Below, one piece after another: positions 37,701-44,661 of a stretch of DNA of 64,000 nt. Positions within the stretch are counted from its first letter, which is position 1, and every line of letters begins with the position of its first letter. Source of the DNA: JAHRAW01 sp965262585. GTDB taxonomy: Bacteria > Pseudomonadota > Gammaproteobacteria > Arenicellales > Poriferihabitantaceae. The stretch lies in contig OZ253546.1 in assembly GCA_965262585.1 (NCBI GenBank), forward strand, positions 1,054,001 to 1,118,000. The letters run 5' to 3'. Under the pieces are notes generated by a model. That model was not told where the DNA came from and searched no databases. It was given only the letters and a program-made list of their open reading frames with translations. The position numbers and the translations under genes were made by a program.

Positions 37701-38172
37701 TACCATTGCATTTGATCAGGACCTGGGTGATTGGGATATGAGTTCGGCTACCGGTCTCTTCAACATGTTTGAGAACGTTACGCTTTCCGTGGAAAACTAC
37801 GATTCGCTGTTGCGGGGTTGGGCTACGATAGATAGCGATGAAAGCCCGCTACAACCCGACACTATCTTCGATGCCGGCAATTCCATATACTGCGCTACCG
37901 CCGCCAGAGATGTTTTGACTGCAACCGCCGGCAACAACTGGGATGTTAGAGATGGCGGAGCAGCCACCGCCGCCGAATGCGCCGCTATCCTCGCCGATAC
38001 CAGTCTTAGTAGTTTGTCTCTGTCGCCCGGTAGTTTGAATGAAACTTTTGCTACGGCTACTCGCGCATATACGGCAACGTTGCCGTCGAAAGCACCACAA
38101 TCACGGCACCCACCACCAATACTGCCGCCACCATCGCAATTACCGGCACTGATACAGATGGCACGGCACTAA
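28729..38172 (+). CDS. Giant BspA-repeat/PKD/cadherin-like surface adhesin, passenger part
   Basis: This frame encodes 3,147 residues, secreted to the cell surface by its own C-terminal barrel (next entry, one-base frame break). A signal peptide ends near VAAQ (residue 31). Seven modules follow, starting near 29226, 29943, 31361, 33015, 34357, 35703 and 36957. Each has a PKD-like domain (DFVTTW... then VDWGD... then YTVRISGTFPRIY), 2-10 BspA/DUF285 repeats of about 25 residues (FNQDIGDWDVSNVTNM, about 42 in total) and a cap (STANYDSLLQGWSTID ... NNWTI). From module 2 on, a cadherin-like beta-sandwich (LSALSLSPGSLNETF ... YTITVTRA) separates modules. Modules 4/5 and 6/7 are close DNA duplicates. 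BspA-type repeats are known from host-binding surface proteins; the binding partner here is unknown. The true passenger frame is left near 38,078, and the last 30 or so residues of this ORF are out of frame. Confidence 0.88.
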   Translation: MMNSTLFPRFGASLLLVISLLFGLSSQVAAQTAADTPVITNPQIVGGVSRANIQFGNLYGAAVSLNEIFAGTARADTGITISSVAFTQPFSSPTFMALLDCDGKIYITTEASGVTDTNFPITAIINNPGTSTFSSGDTLNLRITVNTSQQPKIVTPPLCAPTSNKTDFVTTWRTTGNNESITIPITGSGYDYSVDWGDSTAVTNETGAATHAYATPASYTVRISGTFPRIFINNVSGDNKEKIIAINQWGDQVWTSMGGAFSGASNVVGLATDVPNLSGVSSMTSMFSRTDVFNQDVGNWDVSNVTSMTSMFGGSTSFDQDLGGWDVSNVTTMGQMLNGVTLSTANYDSLLLGWSALTLQAGVTFGAGNSTFCNTAAKAILTSAPNNWTITDGDVSSACVVTSPNDFVTTWRTTGNDESITIPTIGDGYNYSVDWGDSTAMSTGQTRNASHTFATPASYTVRISGDFPRIYFNNNAPDRNKITAINQWGDQVWTSMESAFRGAGAVAGQATDEPDLSMVTNMAHMFRRAGVFNQDISDWDVSNVTNMANMFDTAEVFNQDIGSWDVSNVTNMTNMFSSAITFNQDIGSWNVSNVTNMTSMFNATSAFNQDIGSWNVSNVTNVTGMFGNARAFNQDIGGWNVSNVTTMLSMFGAATAFNQDVGDWDVSSVTTMNQMFSGATAFDQDVGDWNVSKVGDFRAMFTAATLSTANYDSLLQGWSTIDTAAGETALQSGVTFAGGFSEFCAGTAARTLLMASGGNNWTIGDGGRADDCSAVATLSALSLSPGSFNETFDAATTTYTTSVGGAIAGTTITATADNNGTVGITGTNTSGAALTVSGTTVTGFTEGANIITVAAISQDNTVTAPYTITVTRATPPNPNDFVTTWTTSAADEAVTIPTFPGITYNYAVDWGDNTAMSTAQSGDATHTYATAGSYAVRISGTFPRIYINNRGGVRGQITAINQWGNQVWTSMGAAFSGASNMVGLATDAPDLSNVTDMSLMFDLGRAFNQDIDDWDVSNVTDMSFMFSFSDFNQNIGNWNVSNVTNMLSMFNSNPNFNQNIGNWNVSNVTDMNGMFQESPAFNQDIGDWNVSKVIDMDSMFYDANAFNQDIGDWNVSSVTDMTLMLGSSSSNTFNQDIGDWDVSSVTNMANMFVSNPEFNQDISGWNVSAVTTMVGMFQDASAFNQDIGGWNVGKVIEMEGMFNNASAFNQDIGGWDVSSAFSMREMFRDASAFNQDIGGWDVSAATEMNDMFRDVTLSTANYDSLLQGWSTIDTAAGESALQSGATFHGGSSQYCAGTAGRNILIASGGNNWTITSDGGRTSSCSAVATLSALSLSTGSLNETFAAATRTYTTSVRSIVAGTTITATNDNATVAITGTDTSGAALAVSGTTVTGFTEGANIITIALTSQDNTAEATYTITVTQAAPPSPDDFITTWRVGASDLDITIPTTGDGYNYSVDWGDGTDMSTAQTGDASHTYARANDYEVRISGTFPRIYINDEGDRTKIIAIDQWGTQQWTSMANAFFGAQNLVGRATDVPDLSNVTNVSSMFQQGFRGGSVFNQDISDWDVSNVTNMEDMLNGTIFNHDISDWDVSNVTNMNGLFRSTTVFNHDISDWDVSSVTSVIEMFTSSVFNQDIGDWNVSNVTNMASMFEGAFFNQDIGGWDVSNATTLQDMFRGATFFDQDIGDWDVSSVTDMTDMFSFAGLSTANYDLLLQGWSTIDTAGGESALQSGVTFDGGSSEYCAGTPGRNILTDDTGNNWTINDAGRTTGCSADATLSALSLSSGGLNETFAAATRAYTTSVRSTVAATTITATNDNAVVDITGTDTSGAALAVSGTTVTGFTEGANIITIALTSRDNTAEATYTITVTQAAPPDPGDFITTWRVGASDLDITIPTTGEGYNYSVDWGDGTDMSTAQTGDASHTYAAANDYEVRISGTFPRIYINDEGDRAKIIAIDQWGNQAWTSMANAFNGASNLAGQASDVPNLSSVTNMSNMFSNASVFNQNIGDWDVSNVTNMTSMFDTASVFNQNIGDWNVSNVTNMTSMFAGAAAFNQDVGDWNVSSVTNMGEMFGLTAAFNQDIGDWNVSSVTNMSGLFNLATAFNQDIGDWNVGRVTRMNSMFFSATAFDQDLGNWNVGNVTDISNMFTNITLSTANYDSLLQGWSTIGFGESALQAGRFFSGGNSQYCAGTAAKNTLIANPGNNWSITDGGQTTGCSNDASLSALSLSPGTLNPVFAAATTAYTASLTNAASSITITAPTTNDNATVNIAGTSANGTALTVNGGVVSGLSTGVNIITLDIVSQDNTATAGTYTFTVTRASVASTTDFVTTWRVEAADLGITIPTFSGVTYDYAVDWGDNMSDSGQTGDASHTYTDAGDYEVRISGIFPRIYFNSEGDRLKIIAINQWGDQQWTTMESAFWGARNLIGLASDVPDLSNVTDMIRMLAGAFNFNQAIGDWDVSNVTNMGAMFNATGFNQDIGDWDVSSVTSMNSMFDRAPAFNQDIGRWDVSSVTNMGLMFQSADAFNQDIGDWDVSSVTDMNSTFRNTTAFDQDLGDWDMSSAIGLFGMFENVTLSVENYDSLLRGWATIDSDESPLQPDRTFVAGNSMYCGGTAGRNILSATDGNNWDVRDGGQTTGCSNDGSLSALSLSPGSLNPAFDAATTSYTVDTTTGSITIVATTDSGADVDITGTNSNGVALTETDRVVSGITIGINPMTMVITSQDNTAVTTYAFTITRAAEPSTNDFVTTWRVEAADLGITIPTFTGATYDYAVDWGDNTSMSTNQTGDASHTYTDAGDYTVRISGIFPQIYINNAGDKLKIIAINQWGDQQWTSMDRAFAGARNLIGLASDVPDLSNVTDMTRMFAGTSSFNQAIGDWDVSTITNMSNLFNANRFNQDIGDWDVSSVTSMASMFFQAVRFNQDIGRWDVSSVTNMRVMFQSADAFNQDIGRWNVGNVITMDDMFANSPAFNQDIGDWDVSSVTAMNSMFRNTIAFDQDLGDWDMSSATGLFNMFENVTLSVENYDSLLRGWATIDSDESPLQPDTIFDAGNSIYCATAARDVLTATAGNNWDVRDGGAATAAECAAILADTSLSSLSLSPGSLNETFATATRAYTATLPSKAPQSRHPPPILPPPSQLPALIQMARH

Positions 38173-38186
38173 CCGAAAGTAATGGA

Positions 38187-39707
38187 GTGGTTTCGGGCTT
38201 AACCATAGGCGAGAACATCATCACCATTACCGTAACCGCCCAAGACCGCACTTCCATGACCACACCGCCTTACACCATCACGGTTACTCGAACCGCAACG
38301 AACGCCGGACTGACTGACGATGAAATAGCCGATCAACAAGCCGTAAATGAAGTCATCTTGCCGGAGACCGCCATTGCAATAGTGGGCGGCATAGTTACGG
38401 CAATCAGCGATAGAGTTTCCAATGCCGCTTCGACCAGCCAAGTCGGCGGTTTCCAATTCGGCGGCGGCAATTCTCTGCACAGCATTTTGGTCAACGGCGG
38501 GCGGGATGTACAAAACGATTCCTTGGATTGGAAAAAAATGATGGGTAATTCATCGTTTGTGATGCCGCTTAATGCTATTGACGGCGGCGGCACAGTCGGC
38601 AATACCACGGTTTGGGGTAACGGAAGTTACACCAATCTCTCCGGCGGCAATTCCGATAAAGTGGAATGGGATGGCGATGTAAGCGGAATTACGCTCGGCA
38701 TCGACACCAAAGTCAGCCCCGGTTTATTGCTCGGATTGTCGGTTTCACAATTTGACGGTTCCTTTGATTTCACCAACAACAACACCACCAGCGGCGAAAA
38801 CCAAAAAGGCACCCACGAAACCGACCTGACCAGCATTAATCCGTATCTAAATTGGCAGTCCGGTAACTTTGATTTATGGGCGACTGTGGGGTATGGAAGC
38901 GGTGAAGTTGAATATGACCTGGACGATTCTACTGGTGCGACTAACACCGAAGATGCCGATCTAAAAATGCTCGCCTTCGGACTTAACCACACCATAATCC
39001 CCGCCGCCGCCGACGCCATGAAAATCCGCCTCAAAAGCGAAGTATCCACCGGGCAGTTTGAAGTCGAAGGGGTAGGCGGAACCGATGTAAGCGTATCCCG
39101 CCTACGACTGGCTGTCGAAGGCAGCAAAGAACACCAAGACGAAACCGGCAATAGATTAGCCTCGTCCATTGAAATGGGAGTGAGGCATGACGGCGGAGAC
39201 GGCGAAAACACCGGCGCCGGATTAGAACTAGGCGGCACCCTGAAATATACCAACCACAAAGGACTCCGCTTGGAAGGCCGAGGCCACTGGCTGGCGGCAC
39301 ATTCCGAAAATGTAGACGAATGGGGCGTGTCTGGTTTAATAGGAATCGGCGACGGCATAGCCTCCAAATCCGGCGGATTGTCGTTCAGTTTATCCACCGG
39401 CTGGGGCGCACAATCTGGTGGAAACCTATGGAGCGGTGATATATCCAACCTATCCCCCACCGAAAACCAAGACACCACCTTCATGGCAACCGAACTAAGT
39501 TACGGCATGCCCACCCCCTCCGGCCGTGGCCTAATAACCCCCTACACCCGCCTAAAAACCACCACCAACGGCACAACCCACCACCACTTCGGCACCCGCT
39601 GGACCCTAAACACAACCGCCACTTTGAACTTGGAAGCGGGTCATGAAATAAAAGCGGATGGTGGGGTAGATAACACGATAAAACTGACGGGTGAATTGGC
39701 TTTATAG
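38187..39707 (+). CDS. C-terminal autotransporter beta-barrel of the giant adhesin (frame-shifted)
   Basis: The 506-residue frame from a GTG at 38187 actually continues upstream in frame to about 38079, completing the last cadherin-like domain (VAVESTTITAPTT...). It is therefore the 3' part of the preceding gene. A linker with ADQQAVNEVILPETAIAIVGGIVTAISDRVS (helical, residues about 45-75) leads into a roughly 300-residue autotransporter beta-barrel with alternating amphipathic strands (SGITLGIDTKVSPGLLLGLSVS, FDLWATVGYGSGEVEYDLD). The barrel should insert into the outer membrane and export the passenger. It ends ELAL rather than with the usual aromatic residue. Without frame repair this piece has no signal peptide and could not reach the membrane. 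Confidence 0.8.
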   Translation: MVSGLTIGENIITITVTAQDRTSMTTPPYTITVTRTATNAGLTDDEIADQQAVNEVILPETAIAIVGGIVTAISDRVSNAASTSQVGGFQFGGGNSLHSILVNGGRDVQNDSLDWKKMMGNSSFVMPLNAIDGGGTVGNTTVWGNGSYTNLSGGNSDKVEWDGDVSGITLGIDTKVSPGLLLGLSVSQFDGSFDFTNNNTTSGENQKGTHETDLTSINPYLNWQSGNFDLWATVGYGSGEVEYDLDDSTGATNTEDADLKMLAFGLNHTIIPAAADAMKIRLKSEVSTGQFEVEGVGGTDVSVSRLRLAVEGSKEHQDETGNRLASSIEMGVRHDGGDGENTGAGLELGGTLKYTNHKGLRLEGRGHWLAAHSENVDEWGVSGLIGIGDGIASKSGGLSFSLSTGWGAQSGGNLWSGDISNLSPTENQDTTFMATELSYGMPTPSGRGLITPYTRLKTTTNGTTHHHFGTRWTLNTTATLNLEAGHEIKADGGVDNTIKLTGELAL

Positions 39708-39715
39708 GGACGGCT

Positions 39716-41060
39716 AACGCCGCACCGCCGTCATTCTCGTGCCCCCAACTCGTTATTCCCGCGACAGCGGGGATAACGAGTTGGGGGACACGGGAATCCA
39801 GTAAAACATGCCGGCGATAGCCGACTCCCTACGCCGTTATTCCCGCGCAACGGGAATCCAGTGCAACATGTAAGGAGCGGCTGGCGCCGGATTGTTTAAC
39901 TGGATTCCCGATACGCACCGCCGTCATTCTCGTGCCGCCAAGTCGTTATTCACGCGACAGCGGGAATAACGACTTGGGGGACACGGGAATCCAGTACAAC
40001 ATGCCGGCGACAGCCGACTCCCTACGCCGTTATTCCCGCGATAGCGGGAATCCAGTACAACATGTCCGGCGACAGCCGACTCCTTATTAGCCTTCTGGAT
40101 TCCCGATACGATGAAAAATATAGTCGCTGCCGCTCCTTATTTTTCTATCGTTCGGGAATGACGACGCACCGCCGTCATTCTCGTGCCCCCAAGTCGTTAT
40201 TCCTGCGACAGCAGGAATGACGACTTGGGGGACACGGGAATCCAGTAAAACATGCCGGCGATAGCCGACTCCTTATGCCCGTCATTCTCGCGAAAGCGGG
40301 AATCCAGTACAACATGTAAGGAGCGGCTGGCGCCGGATTGTTTAACTGGATTCCCGATACGATGAAAAATATAGTCGCTGGCGCTCCTTATTTTTCTATC
40401 GTTCGGGAATGACGCACTTTTGATTTTCCTCGTTTGTCGATGTGGACTCCCAGACTCGTCATTCTCGTGCCGCCAAGTCGTTATTCCTGCGACAGCAGGA
40501 ATGACGACTTGGGGGACACGGGAATCCAGTACAACATGCCGGCGAATGCCGACTCCCTACGCCGTTATTCCCGCGCAACGGGAATCCAGTACAACATGTA
40601 AGGAGCGGCTGGCGCCGGATTGTTTAACTGGATTCCCGATACGATGAAAAATATGGTCGCTGGCGCTCCCTATTTTTCTATCGTTCGGGAATGACGCACT
40701 TTTGATATTCCTCGTTTGCGGATGAGTATTCTCACACGGGAATGACGGAATTATGTTTTTCTTGGTAGGCGCAGGCGCGGGGTGATGTCCCTACCAAGCC
40801 TGACATTCCCACTCGTCGTCATTCTCGTGCCCCCAAGTCGTTATTCCTGCGACAGCAGGAATGACGACTTGGGGGACACGGGAATCCAGTACAACATGCC
40901 GGCGATAGCCGACTCCCTATGCCGTTATTCTCGCGAAAGCGGGAATCCAGTACAACATGTCCTGCGACAGCCGACTCCTTATTACCCTTCTGGATTCCCG
41001 ATACGATGAAAAATATAGTCGCTACCGCTCCTTATTTTTCTATCGTTCGGGAATGACGAC
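39716..41060. repeat. Palindromic repeat array downstream of the giant adhesin
   Basis: About 1.3 kb of the shared repeat units in forward orientation: long palindromes (GTGCCCCCAACTCGTTATTCC type) near 39730, 39920, 40180, 40460 and 40820; short ATTCCCGCG palindromes; and 68-bp GATTCCCGATACGATG elements near 40098, 40350, 40635 and 40990. A TTGGTAGGCGCAGGCGCGGGGT segment (40762-40783) is the inverse of that at 28.15 kb. No gene is visible. Confidence 0.85.
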
Positions 41061-41088
41061 GGGTGGGCGATAGCCGACTCCTTACCCG

Positions 41089-41964
41089 TTATGGGTTCAA
41101 GGCGCGTACTACATGGTCGCCCAGAGAGACCGGGGAATCTACTACTTGGACGCCGGCTTGGGTTAGGGCTTGTTTTTTTTCTTTGGCGGTGCCGGAGCCG
41201 TCTTGGATGATTGCGCTGGCATGGCCCATGCGGATATTGTCTGGTGCGCTTAGGCCGGCGATGTAGGCGACTACTGGTTTGCCGTAGTCGCAGCCTTGTA
41301 GATATTCCGCGGCGCGTTCTTCTTCTGAGCCGCCGATTTCCCCGATTAGCACTACTGCTTCGGTTTCGGGGTCGTTGCGGAAGAGTTCCAAGCAGTCGGA
41401 AAATCCCAGTCCGTGCAACGGGTCGCCGCCGATGCCTACGCAGGTGGACTGCCCCAGCCCGGCTTCGGTGGTTTGGGCGATGGCTTCATAGGTCAGGGTG
41501 CTGGCGCGCGAGACGATGCCGACGTTGCCGCGCCGAAAAATCTCTCCGGGCATGATGCCGATTCGGCATTCTCCGGGGGTGATGATGCCCGGCGTATTGG
41601 GGCCGATTAGTTTGGAGTCGCCGCCGTCTAGGGCTTCGATGACGCGCAGCATGTCGAGCACCGGAATGTGTTCGGTGATGCATACGATGAGTTCGATGTG
41701 CGCTTCGATGGCTTCAATAATCGCGTCCGTGGCGTTGCTCTTGGGCACGAAAATAACCGAGGCGTTGGCGCCGGTCTGTTGCCGGGCGTCGGCCACCGAA
41801 TCGAATACCGGCAGGCTGAGATGGCTGCTTCCGCCTTTGCCGGGGCGCACGCCGGCCACCATTTTGGTGCCGAAGGAGATGGCGCGCTCCACATAAAAAC
41901 TGGCTTGATGGCCGGTGATGCCCTGACACAGGACGCGGGTGTTTTTGTCAACGAGGATGGACAT
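41089..41964 (-). CDS. sucD: Succinate/malate-CoA ligase alpha subunit (SucD-like)
   Basis: This is the CoA-binding, phosphohistidine-carrying subunit of an ADP-forming acyl-CoA synthetase; the classical reaction is succinyl-CoA plus ADP and Pi to succinate plus ATP in the TCA cycle. It has 291 residues. The N-terminal CoA domain has VLCQGITGHQASFY and GVRPGKGGSSHL. The ligase domain has VGIGGDP and the active-site His in RMGHASAI. A usual Cys in the IGPNCPG motif is Thr here (IGPNTPG). It overlaps nothing and follows sucC by 4 bp. Repeats start directly after the stop. Confidence 0.85.
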   Translation of the reverse strand: MSILVDKNTRVLCQGITGHQASFYVERAISFGTKMVAGVRPGKGGSSHLSLPVFDSVADARQQTGANASVIFVPKSNATDAIIEAIEAHIELIVCITEHIPVLDMLRVIEALDGGDSKLIGPNTPGIITPGECRIGIMPGEIFRRGNVGIVSRASTLTYEAIAQTTEAGLGQSTCVGIGGDPLHGLGFSDCLELFRNDPETEAVVLIGEIGGSEEERAAEYLQGCDYGKPVVAYIAGLSAPDNIRMGHASAIIQDGSGTAKEKKQALTQAGVQVVDSPVSLGDHVVRALNP

Positions 41965-41968
41965 GGCG

Positions 41969-43264
41969 TTATTTCCCGCCCAAAAGTCGGGTTATCCAGT
42001 TGCCGGGGCGGGGCTGGCGGGTGCTGGACTTTGCCCGGGATTTTGCCCGAGAAGGTTTCCCGCCGGTCTCGGCATCCGCTACCGCCGCTTCGGCGGCTTC
42101 GGCGAGATTGGCGGCGAGAAAGATGCCCGGAATGCTTTCTTTGAGTCGGCGGTTGGCGAGTTCCGAGTTGGTTCCCGAAAGCCGCACCGTCATCGGCAGG
42201 GTAATCGGTTGGTTGTGATTGATTAGCAAAATGGCGTCCGCCACCGTGTCGCAGCGCATGATGCCGCCGCCGAATACATTGACCAGCAGGCTTTTGACGC
42301 GGGGGTTGTCGAGCAATGCCGAAAGCGCGCTGACTACCCGGTTGACCTTGGCATCCGGCGGCAGGTCGAGAAAATTCGCGGGCTGTCCGTGGTAATGACG
42401 AATCGCATCCAGAGTCGCCATGGACAACCCGGCGCCGACTGTCAGGCAGGCGATGTCGCCGCCCAGTGGCACATAGTTGAAGTCGTCTATGACGGCGAGG
42501 CGGTGGCCGCGCTTGCTGTCGTTTTCCATTTCCATAGCCAGAATATCCGGCTGGCGAAACAGCGCGTTTTTATCGAAGGTCATCTTGGCATCCAGCGCAA
42601 CCAATTCTCCCCCGCACACCGCCAGCGGGTTGATCTCGATCAAACTCGCGTCTTTTTCACAGAACAGGCGAATGACACCGGCGCAGATTTCCTCGAGTTG
42701 GTTTTGCAGCGGCGTATCCAAGCCGAGTTTTGCAACTTCCGTGTGCAGTTGCCCGGCATCCGCACCGTGAACCGGGTGCACCGCCAGTCGATGCATCGAA
42801 GTCGGTTGGTCGGCGGCGGTGCCTTCAATCTCGACGCCGCCACGCTCGAACAGCAACAAAGTGAGCCGCCGATTTCTTTCGTCCACCAGCAGCGATAACG
42901 CCAATTCCCTTTCCACCGTCAACGCCTGCTCGACATATACCTGCTCCACCGGCAGACCATCGGCGTCGGTTTGCGCGGTTACCAGAGACTGGCCGAGCAT
43001 CGCCAGGGCGTGGGCGTGAACCTCATCCACCGAGCCGGCCATGCGCACGCCGCTACGGCCATCGGCGAATGCGCCCTGTCCTCGGCCACCCGCGTATACT
43101 TGTGCTTTTACCACCCATTTGCTCGCCGTTTTCCCGGTCGTTTTTCCCGCCAGTCGCTCGCCGGCCAGCCGCGCCTCATCGGCGGTGGCGGCGGCTTCCC
43201 CTTTGGGCACGCGGACGCCATATCCGGCCAGCAGTTTTTTCGCCTGAAATTCCTGAATGTGCAT
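41969..43264 (-). CDS. sucC: Succinate/malate-CoA ligase beta subunit (SucC-like, divergent)
   Basis: This is the ATP-grasp subunit that binds the nucleotide and the carboxylic acid. It has 431 residues against about 388 in typical SucC. It starts MHIQEFQAKKLL, as expected. Other blocks are AQVYAGGRGQG, LIEINPLAV, ALDAKMTFD, CLTVGAGLSMATLD, NVFGGGIMRCD and VRLSGTNSELA. The common NGAGLAMATMD and GNNAEL patterns are altered. An insert near residue 45 (GKTTGKTASKW) and a basic C-terminal tail (PSRAKSRAKSSTRQ) add length. A -10-like TATATT lies 7 bp before the ATG, suggesting a very short or absent leader. Confidence 0.83.
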   Translation of the reverse strand: MHIQEFQAKKLLAGYGVRVPKGEAAATADEARLAGERLAGKTTGKTASKWVVKAQVYAGGRGQGAFADGRSGVRMAGSVDEVHAHALAMLGQSLVTAQTDADGLPVEQVYVEQALTVERELALSLLVDERNRRLTLLLFERGGVEIEGTAADQPTSMHRLAVHPVHGADAGQLHTEVAKLGLDTPLQNQLEEICAGVIRLFCEKDASLIEINPLAVCGGELVALDAKMTFDKNALFRQPDILAMEMENDSKRGHRLAVIDDFNYVPLGGDIACLTVGAGLSMATLDAIRHYHGQPANFLDLPPDAKVNRVVSALSALLDNPRVKSLLVNVFGGGIMRCDTVADAILLINHNQPITLPMTVRLSGTNSELANRRLKESIPGIFLAANLAEAAEAAVADAETGGKPSRAKSRAKSSTRQPRPGNWITRLLGGK

Positions 43265-43347
43265 GGGGTAAAATATACCACAGGTCCGGGAGGCGGTTCG
43301 GGGATGGCCCCGGCGTTGACCGGCACAATCAGCCGCTTGCCCCCAAT

Positions 43348-44535
43348 ATGAAAATTACCGACTTCAAGACCTGGGTGGTCGCCAATCCGCCGCCACACTT
43401 CGGCGGGCGTTATTTCATTTTCGTCAAACTGGTGGCCGACGGTGTGGAAGGCATCGGCGAGGTTTATGCCGCCACCTTCGGCCCGCATACCATCGCTGCC
43501 ATGATCGAAGATGTATGCGAGCGTTTCGTCATCGGCGCAAACCCATTCCACATCGAAAAACTGTGGCGCACCGTGTATGGCAGCGGCTACAACCTGCGCC
43601 CGGATGTATCCCTGCTGGGAGTGTTGAGCGGGCTGGAGATGGCTTGCTGGGACATCATCGGTAAGGAAGTGGACAAGCCGGTGTATGAATTGCTGGGCGG
43701 GCGGGTGCGCGAGAAACTGCGCAGTTACACTTACCTGTATCCCGACTCCGGGGATGCGGACCAAAACGATGTGTATAACAATCCCGACCGGGCGGCACAA
43801 CGCGCCGCGGAATATGTTGACCTCGGTTTTACCGCGGTTAAATTCGACCCCGCCGGGCCGTATTCGGTATACGACGGCCGCCAACCGTCTATGGAAGACC
43901 TGCAGCGTTCGGAACAATTCATCCGACAAATCCGCGCCGCAGTAGGCACCCGCGCCGACCTGTTATTCGGCACCCACGGGCAGTTCACCGCCGCCGGTGC
44001 TATTCGTCTGGCGCGCCGCATCGAGCCCTGGGAGCCGTTGTGGTTTGAAGAGCCTACGCCGCCGGAAAACCCAAAGGAGATGGCGCGGGTTGCGCGTCAA
44101 ACCACGATCCCCATTGCCACCGGTGAACGCCTGACCACCAAATACGAATTCGCGCGGGTGCTGGAACATCAGGCCGCTTCCATCCTGCAGCCTGCCCTCG
44201 GTCGGGTCGGCGGCATTCTCGAAGCGAAAAAAATCGCCGCCATCGCGGAGACTTATTATGCGCAGATCGCGCCGCACCTATACTGCGGGCCCGTGGAAGG
44301 CGCGGCCAACATTCAACTGGCGACTTGCACGCCGAATTTTTTAATTCTGGAAGGCATTCAAACCTGGGGCGGCTTCCACGCCGACCTCTTGAAAAAACCA
44401 ATCCAATGGCAAGACGGCTATGTAATCCCACCCACGGGACCGGGGCTGGGGGTGGAATTGAATGAGCAAGTGGCGGACGCCAATCCGTATACTGGCAAGC
44501 GGTTGCATTTGGAGATGAGTGATGTGGCGATTTGA
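43348..44535 (+). CDS. Enolase-superfamily sugar-acid dehydratase/cycloisomerase-like protein
   Basis: The protein has 395 residues from the ATG at 43348, with MR/MLE N- and C-terminal domains. Key blocks are AACWDIIGKEVD-like MACWDIIGKEVDKPVYELLGG near residue 98 (shown by position), TAVKFDPAGP, LLFGTHGQF, WFEEPTPPEN, IATGERL, and QIAPHLYCGPVEGAANI. The GTHGQF and PVEGAAN patterns fit the sugar-acid (galactarolactone/gluconate-type) branch rather than muconate enzymes. It is divergent from sucC across an 83-bp gap and followed by a hydroxyacid-dehydrogenase-type gene. Exact substrate unknown. Confidence 0.78.
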   Translation: MKITDFKTWVVANPPPHFGGRYFIFVKLVADGVEGIGEVYAATFGPHTIAAMIEDVCERFVIGANPFHIEKLWRTVYGSGYNLRPDVSLLGVLSGLEMACWDIIGKEVDKPVYELLGGRVREKLRSYTYLYPDSGDADQNDVYNNPDRAAQRAAEYVDLGFTAVKFDPAGPYSVYDGRQPSMEDLQRSEQFIRQIRAAVGTRADLLFGTHGQFTAAGAIRLARRIEPWEPLWFEEPTPPENPKEMARVARQTTIPIATGERLTTKYEFARVLEHQAASILQPALGRVGGILEAKKIAAIAETYYAQIAPHLYCGPVEGAANIQLATCTPNFLILEGIQTWGGFHADLLKKPIQWQDGYVIPPTGPGLGVELNEQVADANPYTGKRLHLEMSDVAI

Positions 44536-44661
44536 TTGGCGATTTGAATGGCGGTTGAGTGGTACAACTCGGTTATTTATGGTCGATTAAAAAGTCGGCG
44601 GCAGTCCTGCCTTTGGTAAATTCGAACTTCCAAATCAAGGTATTTCAGGGGGTATTTCAGC

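Noticed and set aside
38187..39707. Independent autotransporter gene starting at the GTG at 38187
   Set aside because: It would lack a signal peptide and begin inside a cadherin-like domain whose first half is in the same frame upstream; it is the 3' end of the giant gene.
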